Assembly: GCF_030010625.1 (NCBI RefSeq)
Contig: NZ_JASCXN010000033.1
Coordinates: 17,921 to 81,920, forward strand
DNA from: Streptomyces sp. CC208A
GTDB lineage: Bacteria > Actinomycetota > Actinomycetes > Streptomycetales > Streptomycetaceae
Reading direction: 5' to 3'
Length of the DNA: 64,000 nt
Part shown: positions 25,232-33,436 of the stretch, piece by piece
Position numbering within the stretch: the first letter of the stretch is position 1
Layout of the letters: each line of letters opens with the position of its first letter
Notes under the pieces: model-generated
Database searches by the model: none
Told to the model about the DNA's origin: nothing
Seen by the model: only the letters and a program-made list of their open reading frames with translations
Program-made: the position numbers and the translations under genes

Positions 25232-25951
25232 ATGCCCGGCACGTCCGCGACCAGCGCCGTCACCCGCAGCACCCTCAGCCGGCAGATCGCGGACGCGCTC
25301 CGTGACGAAGTCCTCGCGGGGCGTCTCCAGCCCGGGCAGGAGTTCACCGTCAAGCAGATCGCCGAGCAGTACGGCGTCTCCGCCACCCCCGTCCGCGAGG
25401 CGCTCGTCGACCTCTGTGCCCAGGGGCTGCTCGACTCCGACCAGCACCGGGGCTTCCGCGTCCACGAGTTCTCGGTGGCCGACTACCGGGACATGGTGGA
25501 GGCCCGGATGCTCGTCGCCGACGGGATCTTCCGGAGGTACGCCGGGCGGGACCGGGTGGCGCTGCCCGAGCCCGACCCGGGGATCGGGGTCGTCCTGGTG
25601 TCGATACGCCGCCGGGGCGAGGCCGCCGTGCGGGCCGCCCGCGCCGGTGATCTGGACGTCCTCATCGGGTACGACATCCGCTACTGGCGCGAGCTGGGGC
25701 GGCTCGTCGCCCGCAACGACCACATCGCCGAGTTCCTGCACCGGCTCCGGGTCCAGTCCTGGGCCTTCTCCGTGCCCCGCCTGCGGGCCGAGCGCGAGCT
25801 CGGCGGCCGGCTCTGGGCCGGGCACGTGGAGCTCGTGGACGCCGTCACCCGCGGGGACGCGGAGGCCGCCGCCGGGGTCGTACGGGGCTACAACGCGCAC
25901 TGCCTGGCATGGGCCGACCGGCTGGAGGGCCGTGCGCCCCGTACGGGTTGA
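25232..25951 (+). CDS. GntR-family regulator (FCD type)
   Basis: A 239-residue regulator. The N-terminal winged helix is at about residues 12-78 (LSRQIADALRDEVLAGRLQPGQEFTVKQIAEQYGVSATPVREALVDLCAQGLL). The all-helical effector domain (about 90-230) resembles FadR/FCD. ATG 25232 is preferred because GGAGGGGG lies about 10 nt upstream. The 25000-25230 stretch before it contains no gene I can support. The regulated genes are not evident; the next gene encodes an unrelated hypothetical protein. Confidence 0.92.
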   Translation: MPGTSATSAVTRSTLSRQIADALRDEVLAGRLQPGQEFTVKQIAEQYGVSATPVREALVDLCAQGLLDSDQHRGFRVHEFSVADYRDMVEARMLVADGIFRRYAGRDRVALPEPDPGIGVVLVSIRRRGEAAVRAARAGDLDVLIGYDIRYWRELGRLVARNDHIAEFLHRLRVQSWAFSVPRLRAERELGGRLWAGHVELVDAVTRGDAEAAAGVVRGYNAHCLAWADRLEGRAPRTG

Positions 25952-26047
25952 GCCACCGCTTCCGGGGGCAGGTCCTCCTCGGGTGGGCGTCGTCGGCGCC
26001 GCCGACTACCCTGGCCCTCCCCGGAACTGACGGAGAGCGAGCCTCCC

Positions 26048-26698
26048 TTGGCCTGTGACCTGTGGCTGGTCCCCCTCGTCGACGTGCTGTGCCACAGCCC
26101 CGACAACCCCTTCGCCGAAGACCTGGCCGCCTACGACGCCGTGCTCAGCGCCTCGGGACTGCCGACCGTGCCCGTGTACGCGTACATGCCGGGGCTCTCC
26201 GGCGACGTCGCCCCGGTCGCCGGCTTCGACTACGAGGCCCTGCACTTCCTGCGCCGCGCCTACCTGCTGGCGGTCTGCGGGCTGCCGGTCGAGCCGGTCG
26301 GCGAGCTCGGCGGGGACTACGAGCAGCTCCTGGAGATGTTCGAGAGCACCGCCCAGCAGTCGCACCTGGTCTGGCACTACGACCACGCGGGCGCCTACGT
26401 GCCGGTGGACTTCCCCGTACCGCTCTCCAGCGAGGAGCTCCTGGAGGGCGGCGGGCCGCTCGGCTCCTCGTACGGGCTGCTGCGGGAACTGGAGTTCGTC
26501 GCCCCGGCCCTCGGCATCGACCCGGCGAACCCGCCGGCCGCCCCCGCCCCGCCCGCCCGGCCCACCGACCTGGAGGAGCCCGCCGCGCCGCCACCGTACG
26601 AGGACGGGCCCTTCGCCCGCGAGCGGCACGTCTGGCTGGGGCTGCACGCGGCGGCGACCCGCAGCCTCGCCCAGGGGTCGATGATCATCCTCAGCTAG
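26048..26698 (+). CDS. Conserved hypothetical protein
   Basis: A 216-residue acidic soluble protein, TTG start with GGAGAGCGAG upstream. The N-terminal two thirds look globular (ACDLWLVPLVDVLCHSPDNPFAEDLAAYDAVLSASGLPTVPVYAYMPGL, then DYEALHFLRRAYLLAVCG). A Pro/Ala-rich linker at about residues 158-185 precedes a short C-terminal helix. I do not recognise a domain. No signal peptide or membrane segment is seen. It is convergent with the SLATT gene, with only 25 bp between the stops. Confidence 0.75.
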   Translation: MACDLWLVPLVDVLCHSPDNPFAEDLAAYDAVLSASGLPTVPVYAYMPGLSGDVAPVAGFDYEALHFLRRAYLLAVCGLPVEPVGELGGDYEQLLEMFESTAQQSHLVWHYDHAGAYVPVDFPVPLSSEELLEGGGPLGSSYGLLRELEFVAPALGIDPANPPAAPAPPARPTDLEEPAAPPPYEDGPFARERHVWLGLHAAATRSLAQGSMIILS

Positions 26699-26723
26699 TA
26701 CGCATCCCGGCCCCCGGCGGCCC

Positions 26724-27446
26724 TCAGCGGGTCTCCGGGGGGCGCTGGCGCGGCATGTTCGGGCGGGTGCCGGGGGGCAGCGGGAAGCGGCCCGCGGGGT
26801 GTGCCGTCTCCGGGCGGGCCGGTACGACCCCGGCCGACTGGAGCGCCAGCGGCGCCGGGCCCGAGCGGAACTCGACCATCCAGTCCGCGGTCTCCGCCCG
26901 CACCAGCTCCGTGACGTCCTCCGAGAAGCGGCGCAGCACCCCCAGGCACCGCTCGGCGGCCTCGCTGGCCGTCCCCTCCGTCGGCCCCAGGACCTCCCGG
27001 ACGCTCTCCGAGGCCCAGTCGAACTGGAGCGCCTGGAGGCGGCGCTGCACGGCCTGGGCGGTCGCCACGTCCCTTATCCAGCCGGACGTCAGGCCGAAGT
27101 ACCGGTCGCAGGCCAGGCAGGCCGCGCCGAGCAGCAGCGAGAGGTAGCCCCAGCCGGCCGTGCCCCCGGCGACCCCGGTCAGGTCGAGCAGCGGCAGCGC
27201 GGCCCCGGCGATCACGCCGAGCGCGGTGCCGATCCGCAGCACGCGCGCGAAGCGGCGCTTCCAGACCCGGTCCGCGAGGTACCACTCGGCGGTCCGCAGG
27301 GCGTTCGACTCCACCCACCGGTAGAGCTCGTCGAGGCGTTCCGCGGGCTCGCCCCAGTCGCCCAGGGGGAAGGGCTTCCCCGTCAGATCTCTGCGGACGT
27401 CTTCCCCGGGCTGCCCCGGCGGCTGCATCTCCGGCTGGTGGCTCAC
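26724..27446 (-). CDS. SLATT-domain membrane protein
   Basis: A 240-residue protein. Two adjacent transmembrane helices (about 72-115) are flanked by amphipathic helices (AEWYLADRVWKRRFARVLRIGTALGVIAG, then GTAGWGYLSLLLGAACLACDRYFGLTSGWIRDVATAQAVQRRL). This matches the DUF4231/SLATT pattern, a predicted pore-forming effector in nucleotide-signal-linked conflict systems. No cyclase or sensor gene is adjacent, and in Streptomyces solitary SLATT genes also occur as chromosomal housekeeping members. The C-terminus is Pro/Arg rich. Confidence 0.8.
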   Translation of the reverse strand: MSHQPEMQPPGQPGEDVRRDLTGKPFPLGDWGEPAERLDELYRWVESNALRTAEWYLADRVWKRRFARVLRIGTALGVIAGAALPLLDLTGVAGGTAGWGYLSLLLGAACLACDRYFGLTSGWIRDVATAQAVQRRLQALQFDWASESVREVLGPTEGTASEAAERCLGVLRRFSEDVTELVRAETADWMVEFRSGPAPLALQSAGVVPARPETAHPAGRFPLPPGTRPNMPRQRPPETR

Positions 27447-27718
27447 CGGGGGACTCCTCTGCTCAGCCCAGCGTTCGTGTCGCTCGTGTCCTTCTGTGAC
27501 GTGCGGTGCACGTGGTGCCTGCCCTTCCTACCGCCGAATGGTGGGCGGTGGGCCCGGAATCCCGGGATTTCCGCCCGCAAGAGGGTGTTGATCAGGTAGA
27601 GGAGCCCGCAGTTTCTCACCCGAAAGAGTCGTCGCGGCAGGGCGGTCCCCGACCACGTAGGCTCGGGAGCACCGGAAACAAGACGTGACCGACCGACCTT
27701 CAACCACGAGGAGTGACC

Positions 27719-28054
27719 GTGATCCCCGGTGGCGGCCAGCCCAACATGCAGCAGATCCTCCAGCAGGCGCAGAAGATGCAGCAGGACCTCGCCCGCGCCC
27801 AGCAGGAGCTCGCGGCGACCGAGGTCGAGGGCCAGGCGGGCGGCGGCCTCGTCAAGGCCACGGTGACCGGCTCCGGCGAGCTGCGCGCCCTGGTCATCGA
27901 CCCGAAGGCGGTCGACCCGGAGGACACCGAGACCCTGGCCGACCTGGTCGTCGCCGCCGTCAAGGCCGCGAACGACAACGCGCAGCAGCTCCAGCAGGCC
28001 AAGCTGGGCCCGCTGGCCCAGGGCCTCGGCGGGATGCCGGGCCTGGGCTTCTAA
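27719..28054 (+). CDS. YbaB/EbfC nucleoid-associated protein
   Basis: A 111-residue protein with a Gln-rich N-terminal helix (MQQILQQAQKMQQDLARAQQELAATEVEG) and the conserved core GLVKATVTGSGELRALVIDPKAVDPEDTETLADLVVAAVKAAND. The family binds DNA as a dimer and is typically coupled to recR, as here. GTG 27719 was chosen over GTG 27713, because GAGGAG lies directly upstream and the protein then starts MIPGGGQPNMQQ. The 27447-27718 leader region holds no other gene I can support. Confidence 0.95.
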   Translation: MIPGGGQPNMQQILQQAQKMQQDLARAQQELAATEVEGQAGGGLVKATVTGSGELRALVIDPKAVDPEDTETLADLVVAAVKAANDNAQQLQQAKLGPLAQGLGGMPGLGF

Positions 28055-28074
28055 CGGGTACTTCCAGCCACTAC

Positions 28075-28116
28075 CGTAAGAAGACACGTAGGACACGTAA
28101 GAAGACACGTAAGACA
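28075..28116 (+). repeat. 21-bp tandem duplication in the ybaB-recR gap
   Basis: Two head-to-tail copies, at 28075-28095 and 28096-28116, differ at one base. The core of each is CGTAAGAAGACACGTA. They lie in the leader of recR and are A/T rich relative to the surroundings. Confidence 0.95.
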
Positions 28117-28145
28117 GCAAGAGCACTTGCCGGAAGGGCGTTCCG

Positions 28146-28745
28146 TTGTACGAAGGCGTGGTCCAGGACCTGATCGACGAGCTGGGCAGGCTGCCCGGCG
28201 TCGGTCCCAAGAGCGCGCAGCGGATCGCCTTCCACGTCCTGCAGGCCGAGCCGACGGACGTGCGCCGGCTCGCCCACGCGCTCCTGGAGGTCAAGGAGAA
28301 GGTCCGGTTCTGCGCGGTCTGCGGGAACGTGGCGCAGCAGGAGCGGTGCAACATCTGCCGCGACCCGCGCCGGGACCCGTCCGTGATCTGCGTGGTCGAG
28401 GAGCCGAAGGACGTCGTCGCGATCGAGCGGACCCGCGAGTTCCGGGGGCGGTACCACGTCCTCGGCGGCGCGATCAGCCCGATCGAGGGCGTCGGCCCGG
28501 ACGACCTGCGGATCAGGGAGCTGCTCGCCCGTCTCGCGGACGGGGAGGTCACCGAGCTGATCCTGGCGACCGACCCCAACCTGGAGGGCGAGGCCACCGC
28601 CACGTACCTGGCGCGGATGATCAAGCCGATGGGGCTCAAGGTCACCCGCCTGGCGAGCGGGCTGCCGGTCGGCGGCGACCTGGAGTACGCCGACGAGGTG
28701 ACGCTCGGCCGTGCCTTCGAGGGACGGAGGCTGCTAGATGTATGA
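28146..28745 (+). CDS. recR: Recombination mediator RecR
   Basis: A 199-residue DNA-repair protein of the RecFOR pathway, acting with RecO to load RecA at gaps. In order are the helix-hairpin-helix (LPGVGPKSAQRIAFHVL), the C4 zinc finger (CAVCGNVAQQERCNIC), the Toprim domain (VICVVEEPKDVVAIERT, then LATDPNLEGEATATYL) and a Walker-B-like end. Length matches the family. The TTG start is supported by GGAAGGGC about 8-10 nt upstream and by the conserved MYEGVVQDLIDELGRLPG start. Confidence 0.97.
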   Translation: MYEGVVQDLIDELGRLPGVGPKSAQRIAFHVLQAEPTDVRRLAHALLEVKEKVRFCAVCGNVAQQERCNICRDPRRDPSVICVVEEPKDVVAIERTREFRGRYHVLGGAISPIEGVGPDDLRIRELLARLADGEVTELILATDPNLEGEATATYLARMIKPMGLKVTRLASGLPVGGDLEYADEVTLGRAFEGRRLLDV

Positions 28746-28801
28746 CGACCGGGCGCGGGAGGACCGGGCCGGTGCCGGCGAGCTCTCAGGGAGGCTCCTC
28801 G

Positions 28802-29479
28802 ATGTCTGACCCCACGCTGCACTCCATCACGCAGGACCCCGGCGACTTCGCCGTCCAGATCGCCGACTCCGTCGAGAGCTTCATCGTCGCCACGACCGAG
28901 GTCGCCAAGGGCGACGAGCCGGACAGCGCGGTGCCCTTCCTGCTCCTGGAGATCTCCCAGCTGCTCCTCGCGGGCGGCCGTCTCGGGGCGCACGAGGACA
29001 TCCTCCCGGACGAGCGGTACGAGACGGACGCGGGCCCGGAGCCGGACGCGGACGAGCTGCGGGAGCGGTTCGCGGCGATGCTGGAGCCGGTGGACGTCTT
29101 CTCCGAGGTCTTCGACCCGTACGAGCCCCGCAAGGCGCCGGTCCCGGCCCGTATCTCCGACAACCTCGCGGACATCGTCACCGACCTCCGCCACGGCCTC
29201 GCCCACTACCGCGCGGGCCGCACCTCCGAGGCGCTGTGGTGGTGGCAGTTCTCGTACTTCTCCAACTGGGGCCCGACCGCCTCGGCCACCCTCCGCGCCC
29301 TGCAGTCCCTGGTCGCCCACGTCCGCCTGGACCAGCCGCTGGCCGCCCTGGACGGCCTCGACACCGACGAGGACCTGACCGACGACGACCTCGCGGAGGA
29401 GGCGGGCCGGGTGATGGTCCGGGAGATCGCGGGACCGCTGGGGCTGAAGGGGATCAAGGGGCTTCAGGATCCCGTCTGA
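28802..29479 (+). CDS. DUF5063 protein
   Basis: A 225-residue acidic protein recognised as DUF5063, conserved between recR and aspartokinase in Streptomyces. Distinctive segments are DFAVQIADSVESFIVATTEVAKGD, AVPFLLLEISQLLLAGGRLGA and ALWWWQFSYFSNWGPTASATLRALQSL. Function unknown. The last five codons and the stop lie in the first unit of a 17-bp tandem repeat, so the extreme C-terminus (QDPV) is repeat-derived. Confidence 0.92.
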   Translation: MSDPTLHSITQDPGDFAVQIADSVESFIVATTEVAKGDEPDSAVPFLLLEISQLLLAGGRLGAHEDILPDERYETDAGPEPDADELRERFAAMLEPVDVFSEVFDPYEPRKAPVPARISDNLADIVTDLRHGLAHYRAGRTSEALWWWQFSYFSNWGPTASATLRALQSLVAHVRLDQPLAALDGLDTDEDLTDDDLAEEAGRVMVREIAGPLGLKGIKGLQDPV

Positions 29480-29515
29480 TCCAGGATCCTGTCTGATCCA
29501 GGACCCCGTCTGATC
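29465..29515 (+). repeat. Three 17-bp tandem repeats across the DUF5063 stop
   Basis: Units at 29465-29481, 29482-29498 and 29499-29515 follow CAGGAYCCYGTCTGATC. The first unit contains the final codons and TGA of the DUF5063 gene. A partial fourth unit (CGGAATCCG) follows. The remaining gap to aspartokinase (29516-29661) contains its probable promoter. Confidence 0.95.
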
Positions 29516-29661
29516 CGGAATCCGCCCGTTTCGGGGTCCTCTTTGATCATTCTTTGAGCACCCGGTCTCAGAATGTGATAGCGGGTCGGCGTTTTTCGGC
29601 TGCTCGTTAGACTGAGCCGACCGCAGCACGGGCTGTGGCACCGACCGAGCGAGGAGCGCAC

Positions 29662-30930
29662 GTGGGCCTTGTCGTGCAGAAGTACGGAGGCTCCTCCGTT
29701 GCCGATGCCGAGGGCATCAAGCGCGTCGCCAAGCGGATCGTGGAAGCCAAGAAGAACGGCCACCAGGTGGTCGTCGTGGTCTCCGCGATGGGCGACACGA
29801 CGGACGAGCTGATCGATCTCGCCGAGCAGGTTTCTCCCATGCCTGCCGGACGTGAGTTCGACATGCTGCTGACCGCCGGAGAGCGGATCTCCATGGCCCT
29901 GCTGGCCATGGCGATCAAAAACCTGGGCCACGAGGCCCAGTCGTTCACCGGCAGCCAGGCGGGTGTCATCACCGACTCGGTCCACAACAAAGCGCGCATC
30001 ATCGATGTCACGCCGGGCCGCATCCGCACCGCCCTCGACGAGGGCAACATCGCCATCGTCGCCGGCTTCCAGGGCGTGTCCCAGGACAAGAAGGACATCA
30101 CCACCCTCGGCCGCGGCGGCTCCGACACCACGGCCGTGGCGCTCGCCGCCGCGCTCGACGCCGAGGTCTGCGAGATCTACACCGACGTCGACGGCGTGTT
30201 CACCGCCGACCCGCGCGTGGTGAAGAAGGCGAAGAAGATCGACTGGATCTCCTTCGAGGACATGCTGGAGCTCGCCGCCTCCGGCTCCAAGGTGCTGCTG
30301 CACCGCTGCGTCGAGTACGCACGCCGCTACAACATCCCGATCCACGTCCGGTCCTCGTTCTCGGGGCTCCAGGGCACGTGGGTCAGCAACGAACCGACAG
30401 GGGACAAGGTGGAGCAGGCCATCATCTCCGGTGTCGCCCACGACACCTCCGAGGCGAAGATCACCGTCGTCGGCGTGCCGGACAAGCCGGGCGAGGCCGC
30501 GGCCATCTTCCGTGCCGTCGCGGACGCCGAGATCAACATCGACATGATCGTGCAGAACGTGTCGGCGGCCTCCACCGGTCTCACCGACATCTCCTTCACC
30601 CTCCCCAAGGCCGAGGGCCGCAAGGCCATCGACGCCCTGGAGCGGACGAAGGCGGTCATCGGCTTCGACTCGCTGCGCTACGACGACCAGATCGGCAAGA
30701 TCTCTCTCGTCGGCGCCGGCATGAAGACCAACCCGGGCGTCACCGCGGACTTCTTCAAGGCGCTGTCCGACGCGGGCGTCAACATCGAGCTCATCTCGAC
30801 CTCCGAGATCCGCATCTCGGTCGTCACCCGCGCCGACGACGTCAACGAGGCCGTGCGCGCCGTCCACACCGCCTTCGGTCTGGACAGCGACTCGGACGAG
30901 GCCGTCGTCTACGGCGGCACCGGGCGCTGA
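29662..30930 (+). CDS. lysC: Aspartokinase, alpha/beta type
   Basis: Phosphorylates aspartate with ATP at the head of lysine, threonine, methionine and diaminopimelate synthesis. It is 422 residues, the class with overlapping alpha and beta subunits. The N-terminal kinase domain has VVQKYGGSSVAD, GRGGSDTTAVALAAAL and YTDVDGVFTADPR. Two ACT domains (about 265-335 and 345-415) mediate feedback control. GTG 29662 is chosen because GAGGAG lies 8 nt upstream and the protein then starts GLVVQKYGGSS. An internal GTG at 30409 may start the beta subunit. Unusually, no asd gene follows. Confidence 0.97.
   Translation: MGLVVQKYGGSSVADAEGIKRVAKRIVEAKKNGHQVVVVVSAMGDTTDELIDLAEQVSPMPAGREFDMLLTAGERISMALLAMAIKNLGHEAQSFTGSQAGVITDSVHNKARIIDVTPGRIRTALDEGNIAIVAGFQGVSQDKKDITTLGRGGSDTTAVALAAALDAEVCEIYTDVDGVFTADPRVVKKAKKIDWISFEDMLELAASGSKVLLHRCVEYARRYNIPIHVRSSFSGLQGTWVSNEPTGDKVEQAIISGVAHDTSEAKITVVGVPDKPGEAAAIFRAVADAEINIDMIVQNVSAASTGLTDISFTLPKAEGRKAIDALERTKAVIGFDSLRYDDQIGKISLVGAGMKTNPGVTADFFKALSDAGVNIELISTSEIRISVVTRADDVNEAVRAVHTAFGLDSDSDEAVVYGGTGR
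30409..30930 (+). other. Putative internal start for aspartokinase beta subunit
   Basis: In-frame GTG at 30409 with AGGGGAC about 6 nt upstream would give a 173-residue protein starting EQAIISGVAHD and containing only the two ACT domains. Corynebacterium aspartokinase is known to produce such a beta subunit from an internal start at the equivalent place. This is an inference by analogy. Confidence 0.6.
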
Positions 30931-30962
30931 CCCGCCCCGCCCCGCGCCCCACGGCGTTCCCT

Positions 30963-30996
30963 CCCCGCCCGGCCGCTCGCCAGCGGCCGGGCGGGG
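30963..30996 (+). terminator. Hairpin after aspartokinase
   Basis: A 15-bp perfect stem (30963-30977 with 30982-30996) and CGCC loop lie 33 bp after the stop. The remaining 330 bp up to the sigma gene contain the sigma promoter region and possibly an extended N-terminus; no other gene is seen. Confidence 0.88.
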
Positions 30997-31328
30997 TCGT
31001 CGTGTCCGGGGAGTCCTCGCGTCCGGAAGTCGTCGCATCCGATTGCGGTGGCTTCGCAGCATCTGTGAACGACCTGTGAGCAAGTCGGCCCCGTAACCCC
31101 CTTGAACTGCGGTGATGCGGTGACGGACGATGCTCTCCCCCCTTGCCGCGCCTCGTGGTCGGGCGGGACTCGTCTCCGCGCCGACCCAGGGACAGGGCGC
31201 GGAGCACGCGAAGGAACGGGGATACGGGGCAACGGGGGAGAACGGTCACGCATGAGGACGAACAGCTCACCGCCGAGAACGGCGGCGCACGCGTACAACC
31301 ATCCCGGGGGAACACGAGTCCAACAGGC

Positions 31329-32075
31329 GTGGCAGACGTACTCGACATCCCTGCGCTCTCCCCGCTCCGCGGGGCGGGCACAGCCGTGCTCCCCCTGCGG
31401 GCGCCCGGCGCCGTGCCCGGACGCGGCACCGCGCTCTTCCGCCCGCTCGGGCGCCCGAGCGCACCTCCGCGCCCGCTCGACGGCCCGCCGGTGACCACCG
31501 TCGTGCCCACCGAGTCCCGCGCGAGCGGAGTCAGCGGCATCCCCGCGCCGCGCACGAGTGCCGAGGGCGCCGCCACCGGCACCGGCACCACCGTCGACCA
31601 CCTCACCGAGACGTACCGCGCCCACTACCGGTCGCTCCTCGGTCTCGCCGCCCTCCTCCTCGACGACACCGCCTCCTGCGAGGACGTCGTCCAGGAGGCG
31701 TTCATCCGGGTCCACTCGGCCCGCCGGCGCGTCCGTGACCCCGAGAAGACCCTCGCCTACCTGCGCCAGACCGTGGTCAACCTCTCCCGGTCCGCGCTGC
31801 GCCGCCGCATCCTCGGCCTCAAGCTGCTGTCCAAGCCGATGCCGGACATGGCGAGCGCCGAGGAGGGGGCGTACGACCAGCTGGAGCGCGAGGCCCTCAT
31901 CAAGGCGATGAAGGGGCTCCAGCGCCGCCAGCGCGAGGTCCTCGTCCTGCGCTACTTCGCCGACATGACGGAGGTCCAGGTCGCCGAGACCCTCGGGATC
32001 TCCCTCGGCTCGGTGAAGGCGTACGGCTCCCGGGGCATGGCCGCGCTCCGCGTCGCCATGGGGGCGAAGCAGTGA
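31329..32075 (+). CDS. ECF sigma factor, SigE family
   Basis: The conserved part (last about 165 residues) is an ECF sigma factor. Sigma2 (YRAHYRSLLGLAALLLDDTASCEDVVQEAFIRVH) is followed by a linker and sigma4 (LQRRQREVLVLRYFADMTEVQVAETLGISLGSVKAYGSRGMAALR). An unconserved Ala/Pro/Arg-rich N-terminal extension precedes it. The start is uncertain: GTG 31329 gives 248 residues starting ADVLDIPALSPLRG, while the frame stays open back to a TTG at 31143. The stop overlaps the GTG of the next gene, so the two are co-translated, as is usual for a sigma factor and its regulator. Confidence 0.85.
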   Translation: MADVLDIPALSPLRGAGTAVLPLRAPGAVPGRGTALFRPLGRPSAPPRPLDGPPVTTVVPTESRASGVSGIPAPRTSAEGAATGTGTTVDHLTETYRAHYRSLLGLAALLLDDTASCEDVVQEAFIRVHSARRRVRDPEKTLAYLRQTVVNLSRSALRRRILGLKLLSKPMPDMASAEEGAYDQLEREALIKAMKGLQRRQREVLVLRYFADMTEVQVAETLGISLGSVKAYGSRGMAALRVAMGAKQ

Positions 32076-33334
32076 GCCGGGAGCGGGAGGACGGCGGGAG
32101 GCCGGACGAGCGGGACGGGGCCGAGGAGCGCCCCGCCCCCGACGAACGCAGCGGACGCGTCACCGAGCAGGGACGCGTCGGACGTGACGACCTGAGTGGA
32201 CGACGAATGACGCACTTCGAGCCCGGCGAGGGCGACAGCGCGGACGAGCTCGCGCTGAAGCAGCTGTTCCATGGCGCCGTCTCGGGGCTCGAACCGTCCG
32301 GGGACGCCCTCGACCACCTGCGGCGCGCCGTCCCGGCCCGTCGCGCCCGCAAGCGGCAGGCGCTCATCGGCGCCGCGGCCGCCGTGGTCCTCGTCGGCAC
32401 CGCGGTCCCCGCCCTCGTGCACGTCGCGGGCTCCCCGGGGCTCACCGCCGCCCACCCGGTCAACGCGGGCCACGGCGAGGAGGCCCAGGGCGGCACCGGC
32501 GCCGAGGCCGAGACCGAGGGCCCCACCGCCACCACGGCGCCGTCCGCCACGGTCCCGCCCACCACCGCCCCCACCCGGGACGCCGCCAAGGGCGGGGACC
32601 GCCCGGGACCCTCCGGCACCCGGACCGGGAAGGGCCCCGCCGCAGGAACCGACGGCGGGGCGGCCCGCTGCGGCACCGGCACGCTCCGGTCGGCGGGCGG
32701 GTACCGCAGCGGCCCCGACGACACCGGTGTCGTCTACGGCGGCTTCACCGTCGTCAACGGCTCCTCCGACGCCTGCCTGGTCGACGGCGACGGCCTCGTC
32801 GGCGTCGCGACCATCGGCTCCGCCGACCCGAACCGGATCGCCGTCGTGCGGCACAGCAGCGGCGACCCGGCGACCGGCCTGCCCGACCCCTCGCAGGAGT
32901 CCTCCTCGGTGCTGCTCGAACCGGGCGGCTCGTACCAGGTGAAGTTCGCCTGGGTGCCGAGCGGGACCTGCCCGTCCGGCGAGACCACCACGCCGACGCC
33001 GACCGAGCCGACGCCTCCGGCCCCGACCGAGCCCACGCCGACGCCGACCGAGCCGACGCCTCCGGCCCCGACCGAGCCCACGCCCACCGCCAGCGGCGGC
33101 GGCGAGGGCACCGACGCGGGCGGCACCGAGGCCGGCGGCGGCACCGGGACCGGCACCGACAGCGAGGAGACCGGCACCGAGGGTGGCGTGACCACGCAGC
33201 TGCTGCGCGCCGAACCGCTCCAGGGCAGCGTCTCCGTCAGCCACACCGCGGAGCCCGGCGACCCCACCGTCACCACGGTCCTGTCCGGTGCCTGCGCCGG
33301 CACGGTCTACCGCACGGGCCTCCTCAAGAACTGA
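32072..33334 (+). CDS. Membrane protein, putative anti-sigma partner
   Basis: A 420-residue protein translated from a GTG inside the sigma stop. The acidic N-terminal cytoplasmic part (about 1-95) ends in a basic stretch (RRAVPARRARKRQ). One transmembrane helix (about 96-113, ALIGAAAAVVLVGTAVPAL) follows, and then an extracytoplasmic region: a low-complexity Ala/Thr/Gly stalk, a beta-rich domain (about 195-300, RCGTGTLRSAGGYRSGPDDTGVVYGGFTVVNGSSDACLV) and Pro/Thr/Glu repeats (PTPTEPTPPAPTEPT twice). Topology and coupling suggest an anti-sigma or sensor role. No ZAS zinc motif is visible, so this remains inference. Confidence 0.75.
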   Translation: MSREREDGGRPDERDGAEERPAPDERSGRVTEQGRVGRDDLSGRRMTHFEPGEGDSADELALKQLFHGAVSGLEPSGDALDHLRRAVPARRARKRQALIGAAAAVVLVGTAVPALVHVAGSPGLTAAHPVNAGHGEEAQGGTGAEAETEGPTATTAPSATVPPTTAPTRDAAKGGDRPGPSGTRTGKGPAAGTDGGAARCGTGTLRSAGGYRSGPDDTGVVYGGFTVVNGSSDACLVDGDGLVGVATIGSADPNRIAVVRHSSGDPATGLPDPSQESSSVLLEPGGSYQVKFAWVPSGTCPSGETTTPTPTEPTPPAPTEPTPTPTEPTPPAPTEPTPTASGGGEGTDAGGTEAGGGTGTGTDSEETGTEGGVTTQLLRAEPLQGSVSVSHTAEPGDPTVTTVLSGACAGTVYRTGLLKN

Positions 33335-33378
33335 GGTCTCCTCAAGGACCGGGGTCTCCTCAAGGACCGAGGCGGGCC

Positions 33379-33431
33379 GTAGGACGAAGGGGCCGCGGGA
33401 TCAGCTCGATCCCGCGGCCCCTTCGTCCTAC
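33379..33431. terminator. Bidirectional terminator, 24-bp stem
   Basis: A perfect 24-bp stem (33379-33402 with 33408-33431) and 5-nt loop lie between the convergent membrane-protein gene and SURF1 gene. Just before it, two imperfect 18-bp repeats (TCTCCTCAAGGACCG) follow the stop codon. Confidence 0.95.
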
Positions 33432-33436
33432 CGTCC

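Noticed and set aside
26724..27446. SLATT protein as part of a nucleotide-signalling defence system
   Set aside because: No cyclase, CD-NTase or sensor gene is adjacent; the neighbours are ordinary chromosomal genes, so a defence role is not supported here.
27447..27718. Possible signal recognition particle RNA gene before ybaB
   Set aside because: The conserved SRP RNA loop (GGAAG/GCAGC type) was not found in this stretch.
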